Shown here: one piece after another, positions 60,826-64,000 of the stretch
Layout of the letters: each line of letters starts with the position of its first letter
Numbering within the stretch: the first letter of the stretch is position 1
From: Sphingobacterium allocomposti
Lineage (GTDB): Bacteria > Bacteroidota > Bacteroidia > Sphingobacteriales > Sphingobacteriaceae
Length of the DNA: 64,000 bases
Direction of reading: 5' to 3'
Assembly (NCBI RefSeq): GCF_008124885.1
Contig: NZ_VNHX01000021.1
Location: 21,734-85,733, forward strand
Translations under genes and position numbers: made by a program
Notes under the pieces: generated by a model
The model's input: the letters and a program-made list of their open reading frames with translations, nothing else
What the model was told of the DNA's origin: nothing
Database searches by the model: none

Positions 60826-62043
60826 ATGTCTCTCGAGGGCAAAAATATAGTGATTGGTATATGCGGCAGCATTGCCGCATATAAAATCGCGTCCCTTGTC
60901 CGTCTTCTGGTCAAAGCAGGCTGCCGCGTTCAGATTATCATGACGCCTGACGCGAAGGAGTTTGTCACACCCCTAACGCTCGCCACGCTGTCGAAAAATC
61001 CTGTCCTTGCAGACTACTTCGACAAAGATACGGGAGACTGGAATAATCACGTCGAGTTAGGCTTACACGCAGATCTCTTGCTTATAGCGCCGGCCACAGC
61101 GAATACCTTGAGTAAGATGGCTCATGGAAACTGCGACAACCTCCTATTAGCAACCTATCTTTCTGCCCGATGCCCGGTTATGTTTGCTCCCGCGATGGAT
61201 CTCGACATGTGGAAACATCCGGCAACCCAAGAAAACGTAAATCGATTAATTTCTTTTGGCAATCTCTTGATCCAACCTGCCCATGGCGAACTGGCCAGCG
61301 GATTGGTCGGAGAAGGACGACTTGCCGAAGTAGAAGATATCTTCTTATATATTCAACGTTTCTTCGAAAAGCCGGCCCTCCCCTTACAGGGAAAAAAGGC
61401 CCTCGTATCAGCAGGCCCTACCTATGAAGCTATCGATCCGGTACGTTTTATAGGGAACCATTCCAGTGGAAAGATGGGCTTCGCCATTGCGGCCGCACTG
61501 CACCGCTTAGGCGCCGCTGTGACGTTGGTTAGCGGCCCTACCTCGCTTGCAACGCCTCCAGGTGTCACACGCATTGACATCATGTCTGCCGCCGAGATGC
61601 TGAGGGCATGCCAGACCAATTTTCCCTCTTCCGACATTATCGTGATGAGCGCCGCAGTAGCAGACTATACTCCCGTAGAAACGGCTCAACAGAAAATCAA
61701 AAAGAAAACGGCAACCTTCGAGGTTAAGCTGAAGAAAACCACCGATATACTAGCTACGCTAGGTAACGAGAAGGCTAAACATCAAACGCTTATTGGATTT
61801 GCTCTAGAGACGGACAACGAACTAGAGCATGCCTTAGATAAATTGAGACGTAAAAACCTCGATTATATTGTATTAAACTCAATGCGTGACACCGGGGCAG
61901 GGTTCGGAGTCGACACCAACAAAGTGTCCATAATCGATCGGGCCGGTAATATCACGTCCTTGGCGCTGAAAAGCAAAAAGGCTGTTGCGGACGATATCTG
62001 TCAGATAATTATCGACCACCAGAAAGACATTACAAATTCATGA
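60826..62043 (+). CDS. coaBC: Coenzyme A biosynthesis bifunctional protein CoaBC
   Basis: 405 residues. The N-terminal flavin decarboxylase (CoaC) has 'ICGSIAAYKIASLVRLLV', the active histidine in 'NNHVELGLHADLLLIAPATA' and 'FAPAMDLDMW'. The C-terminal ligase (CoaB) has 'SAGPTYEAIDPVRFIGNHSS' with 'GKMGFAIA', and 'IKKKTATFEVKLKKTTDIL'. It converts phosphopantothenate and cysteine to phosphopantetheine. It is 9 nt from rpoZ and its 3' end overlaps the convergent methyltransferase gene by 14 bases. Confidence 0.95.
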   Translation: MSLEGKNIVIGICGSIAAYKIASLVRLLVKAGCRVQIIMTPDAKEFVTPLTLATLSKNPVLADYFDKDTGDWNNHVELGLHADLLLIAPATANTLSKMAHGNCDNLLLATYLSARCPVMFAPAMDLDMWKHPATQENVNRLISFGNLLIQPAHGELASGLVGEGRLAEVEDIFLYIQRFFEKPALPLQGKKALVSAGPTYEAIDPVRFIGNHSSGKMGFAIAAALHRLGAAVTLVSGPTSLATPPGVTRIDIMSAAEMLRACQTNFPSSDIIVMSAAVADYTPVETAQQKIKKKTATFEVKLKKTTDILATLGNEKAKHQTLIGFALETDNELEHALDKLRRKNLDYIVLNSMRDTGAGFGVDTNKVSIIDRAGNITSLALKSKKAVADDICQIIIDHQKDITNS

Positions 62044-63391
62044 TACGCACTTCTTTCGGATAGTAGTTGTTTATCCGATTAGGAAGCACTTTTACCCAGC
62101 CAATATTCACCGCCTTGTACCTTACTAAACACCAGCCTCGACCTTGGAAGTCCTGCGGATCTAATGCTTCCTTTCTTAAGTATTGCAGGGCAACCTCTAG
62201 GTTAACATCCTGCGCGGCTATATGCTGATGCACATGTATGCTGCAGGCCAGCTCATGAGAAGGAAGGAACTCCCGCCCGGTCCACTTTCCGATATTAGTC
62301 CCCGCGCGTTTGATGTAGAGCACCTGTTTCAACCACTGCAGATCGTCCAGATAAGTTTTAGGGAACATATAGAGCTCATCGGCGTGCATGAAGTAAGAAA
62401 AAGATGTATGTTCTTCAATCCAGTTCTCCAACTCTTTTACAGGTACTGTAGCCTTTTCAGGCCGAAGCCGCTTTCTTGAGAACGTAGGCTGATCAGTCCG
62501 TTTCCGCAGCACCGCTATAAAGAAGCCCTCACCGCGCAGCTGATGGGGATAAAAGCGGTAGCCGACAGCGCCATGGATGCGCGATGTGGTCCTTTCTATG
62601 CCCCACGCCGCTTCAATAGGGATCTCAATAGACTCGAAATCATACTGTGATAACAACCAGTCCAATATATCTTCGTTCTCTTCCTCAGAATATGAACAGG
62701 TTGAATACACAAGATAGCCGTCAGTAATTAATGTTTCCAAAGATTCTGCTAAAATGCGCTTCTGCCGGTCGCTGCAGAGCTTGACGTTCGCCAACGACCA
62801 CTCATCTATAGCCTGTTTATCTTTCCGGAACATCCCAGACCCCGAACATGGAGCATCTACTACCAGCAGGTCAAAATATCCCGGCAGCCTTTTAAAAGAC
62901 GATGGATCGTTGTTGGTTACAACAACGTTGGCAGATCCCCAACGCCCCAAGTTGTCCAGAAGTATATTGGCCCTTGATTTTATCACCTCGTTTGATACAA
63001 GCAGGCTACCCTCTCCTAGATAGCTGTTTAACAACGTAGATTTTCCTCCTGGAGCTGCACACAAATCGAGAGCCCTCGCTCCAGCGTCCTTTAGGCCTAC
63101 GGTCTCGAGAACATGCGCAATAAACATAGAAGACGCCTCCTGCACATAATAGCAGCCGGCATGATACAGCGGATCCAACGTAAAACTCGGCCGACCGGGC
63201 AGATAATATCCCAGATCACACCAAGGAACAGCATCCGCGCCGGAGAAAGGAACCTCCTTTTGTTTAAACGGGTTGAGGCGGATCGACGTAACTTTGTCAC
63301 CCTGCTCGTGAACAGCAGCGAAGGCTTCAGAATCAAAGCCCTCCCTTTCATTCAGTCGTTGCACTAAATCATTTGGAAGAAAATTACCCAT
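62030..63391 (-). CDS. RNA m5C methyltransferase, NOL1/NOP2/Sun family (RsmF/RsmB-like)
   Basis: 453 residues. The SAM-binding domain has 'ALDLCAAPGGKSTLL' and 'DAPCSGSGMFRKD', and the catalytic cysteine is in 'YSTCSYS'. The C-terminal part (about 290-453) is a PUA-like RNA-binding region as in RsmF. It probably methylates 16S rRNA. The convergent 14-base overlap with coaBC means the two mRNAs have complementary 3' ends. Confidence 0.92.
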   Translation of the reverse strand: MGNFLPNDLVQRLNEREGFDSEAFAAVHEQGDKVTSIRLNPFKQKEVPFSGADAVPWCDLGYYLPGRPSFTLDPLYHAGCYYVQEASSMFIAHVLETVGLKDAGARALDLCAAPGGKSTLLNSYLGEGSLLVSNEVIKSRANILLDNLGRWGSANVVVTNNDPSSFKRLPGYFDLLVVDAPCSGSGMFRKDKQAIDEWSLANVKLCSDRQKRILAESLETLITDGYLVYSTCSYSEEENEDILDWLLSQYDFESIEIPIEAAWGIERTTSRIHGAVGYRFYPHQLRGEGFFIAVLRKRTDQPTFSRKRLRPEKATVPVKELENWIEEHTSFSYFMHADELYMFPKTYLDDLQWLKQVLYIKRAGTNIGKWTGREFLPSHELACSIHVHQHIAAQDVNLEVALQYLRKEALDPQDFQGRGWCLVRYKAVNIGWVKVLPNRINNYYPKEVRIMNL

Positions 63392-63453
63392 TATTTATCG
63401 TTTATTTCTCTGTAAATTTACCACAATAAGCACGAAACACAAATGCTGACAAA

Positions 63454-63837
63454 ATGAAAGATTTCAAAAAATACTATATTGTCCCTGCCGATCCAGAAGA
63501 CGTATATAAAGCACTAACAACAGAGACTACTATCCGCCTATGGACAGGAGACCTCGTAAAGATCGATCCCAGAGAGGGGGGCGAATTCTCCATGTGGGAC
63601 GACGCTATCCAAGGTCGTTTTGTAACGCTGGAACCGTATAACAAAATCGTGCAACAGTGGTATTTTGGTGACCAAGAGAATCCTTCACTGGTAACAATTA
63701 AGCTCCATGAACATAAAAAAGGGACGTCCTTCGAGCTCCACCATAGCAACATCCCCGATGAAGCCTTTGATGACATTGTAGAGGGATGGAATAACACCTA
63801 CATGGCGTCGCTAATTGAGTTTTACGAAGAAGAATAG
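63454..63837 (+). CDS. START-like / SRPBCC domain protein
   Basis: 127 residues. 'KKYYIVPADPEDVYKALTTE', 'GGEFSMWDDAIQGRFVTLEP', 'IVQQWYFGDQE' and 'GWNNTYMASLIEFYEE' are typical of the AHSA1-like branch of the START superfamily, which forms a hydrophobic cavity. The ligand or client is unknown. Divergent from the methyltransferase gene with a 62-nt gap. Full length. Confidence 0.88.
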   Translation: MKDFKKYYIVPADPEDVYKALTTETTIRLWTGDLVKIDPREGGEFSMWDDAIQGRFVTLEPYNKIVQQWYFGDQENPSLVTIKLHEHKKGTSFELHHSNIPDEAFDDIVEGWNNTYMASLIEFYEEE

Positions 63838-63927
63838 TAATAAGTAGCTAGTATCACGTAGTGGGATTGGAATATCAGACAGGGGTCCCACATCTGATGT
63901 CTCCTATCTCACATCTCTTAACATAAA

Positions 63928-63958
63928 AAAGCCCCTTGCAGTTTCCTGAAGGGGCTTT
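63928..63958 (-). terminator. rRNA operon terminator
   Basis: On the minus strand AAAGCCCCTT and AAGGGGCTTT enclose a short loop and are followed by TTTTTTATG. It lies 12 nt past the 3' end of the 5S gene and should end the rRNA transcript. The stem is also able to end the START-like gene on the plus strand. Before it, 63850-63920 contain CTCACATCTC-type words like those of the repeat islands. Confidence 0.85.
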
Positions 63959-63970
63959 CCTGTAAAATTA

Positions 63971-64000
63971 GGCACCGACCTACTCTCCCACCTGTTACGG
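63971..64000 (-). rRNA. rrf: 5S ribosomal RNA, 3' end (partial)
   Basis: Read on the minus strand, the last 30 bases end in GGTGGGAGAGTAGGTCGGTGCC, which is the classic 3' strand of 5S rRNA (compare 'GGGAGAGTAGGtcGyyGCC'). The rest of the gene, and presumably 23S and 16S, lie beyond the right edge. The 3' boundary is estimated to within a few bases. Confidence 0.88.

Overview
The window looks like chromosomal DNA of a Bacteroidota bacterium, most likely family Sphingobacteriaceae. I infer this from the gene families (DUF4270 and kelch lipoproteins, a YfhO-type membrane protein, an outer-membrane beta-barrel with a carboxypeptidase-like N-domain, the Bacteroidota form of RpoZ downstream of BamD, an RprXY-like two-component pair). 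The repeated TAnnTTTG promoter elements and the scarcity of Shine-Dalgarno sequences point the same way. No taxonomic search was possible.

Layout. (1) 1-3.9 kb is an accessory segment with few recognisable genes: the 3' part of a HEPN/nucleotidyltransferase-like gene, then three overlapping genes of unknown function. Two homologous hairpins, one after the HEPN-like gene and one after the third gene, bracket this trio. An unknown minus-strand gene and a divergent phage-repressor-like HTH gene follow. This is the best place to look for something undescribed. (2) 4-11.4 kb is housekeeping: hflX-lipB, a WalJ/YycJ-like metallo-hydrolase whose C-terminus is encoded by a dispersed repeat, serine dehydratase, a GH3 hexosaminidase and a TetR regulator. 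(3) 11.6-16.9 kb holds a histidine kinase-response regulator-nicotinamidase operon facing a DUF4270-kelch lipoprotein pair; the divergent control region carries two copies of a 10-bp-phased TTAAC array. (4) 17.5-22.7 kb has asd, a threonine-dehydrogenase-like SDR, yebC, a repeat-expanded protein and a DeoR regulator. (5) 22.7-27 kb is a small surface-polysaccharide cluster (flippase and three glycosyltransferases). (6) 27-44.3 kb has trhO, fabD, an M16 peptidase, an outer-membrane barrel with its partner, rnhB, yfhO, a Trk/Ktr potassium system, an AsmA-like protein and rsgA. (7) 44.5-52.4 kb has polA with a MORN-like protein, psd, and an orphan PhoR-like kinase next to DUF47-PiT phosphate uptake with a Pho-box-like repeat. 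(8) 52.6-63.8 kb has a highly expressed OmpA protein, TPR-aroE, a metallo-hydrolase with a LolC/E-like permease, NifU-like, bamD-rpoZ-coaBC, an RNA m5C methyltransferase and a START-like protein. The right edge enters the 3' end of a 5S rRNA gene on the minus strand, so an rRNA operon begins there.

Between genes there are at least two families of dispersed repeats: CTTCGAC...GTCGAAG-type palindromic repeats, and islands built of recurring words that include a 77-bp tandem array. Several bidirectional or unidirectional terminators are clear. There is no CRISPR array, no tRNA and no intact insertion sequence that I could see.
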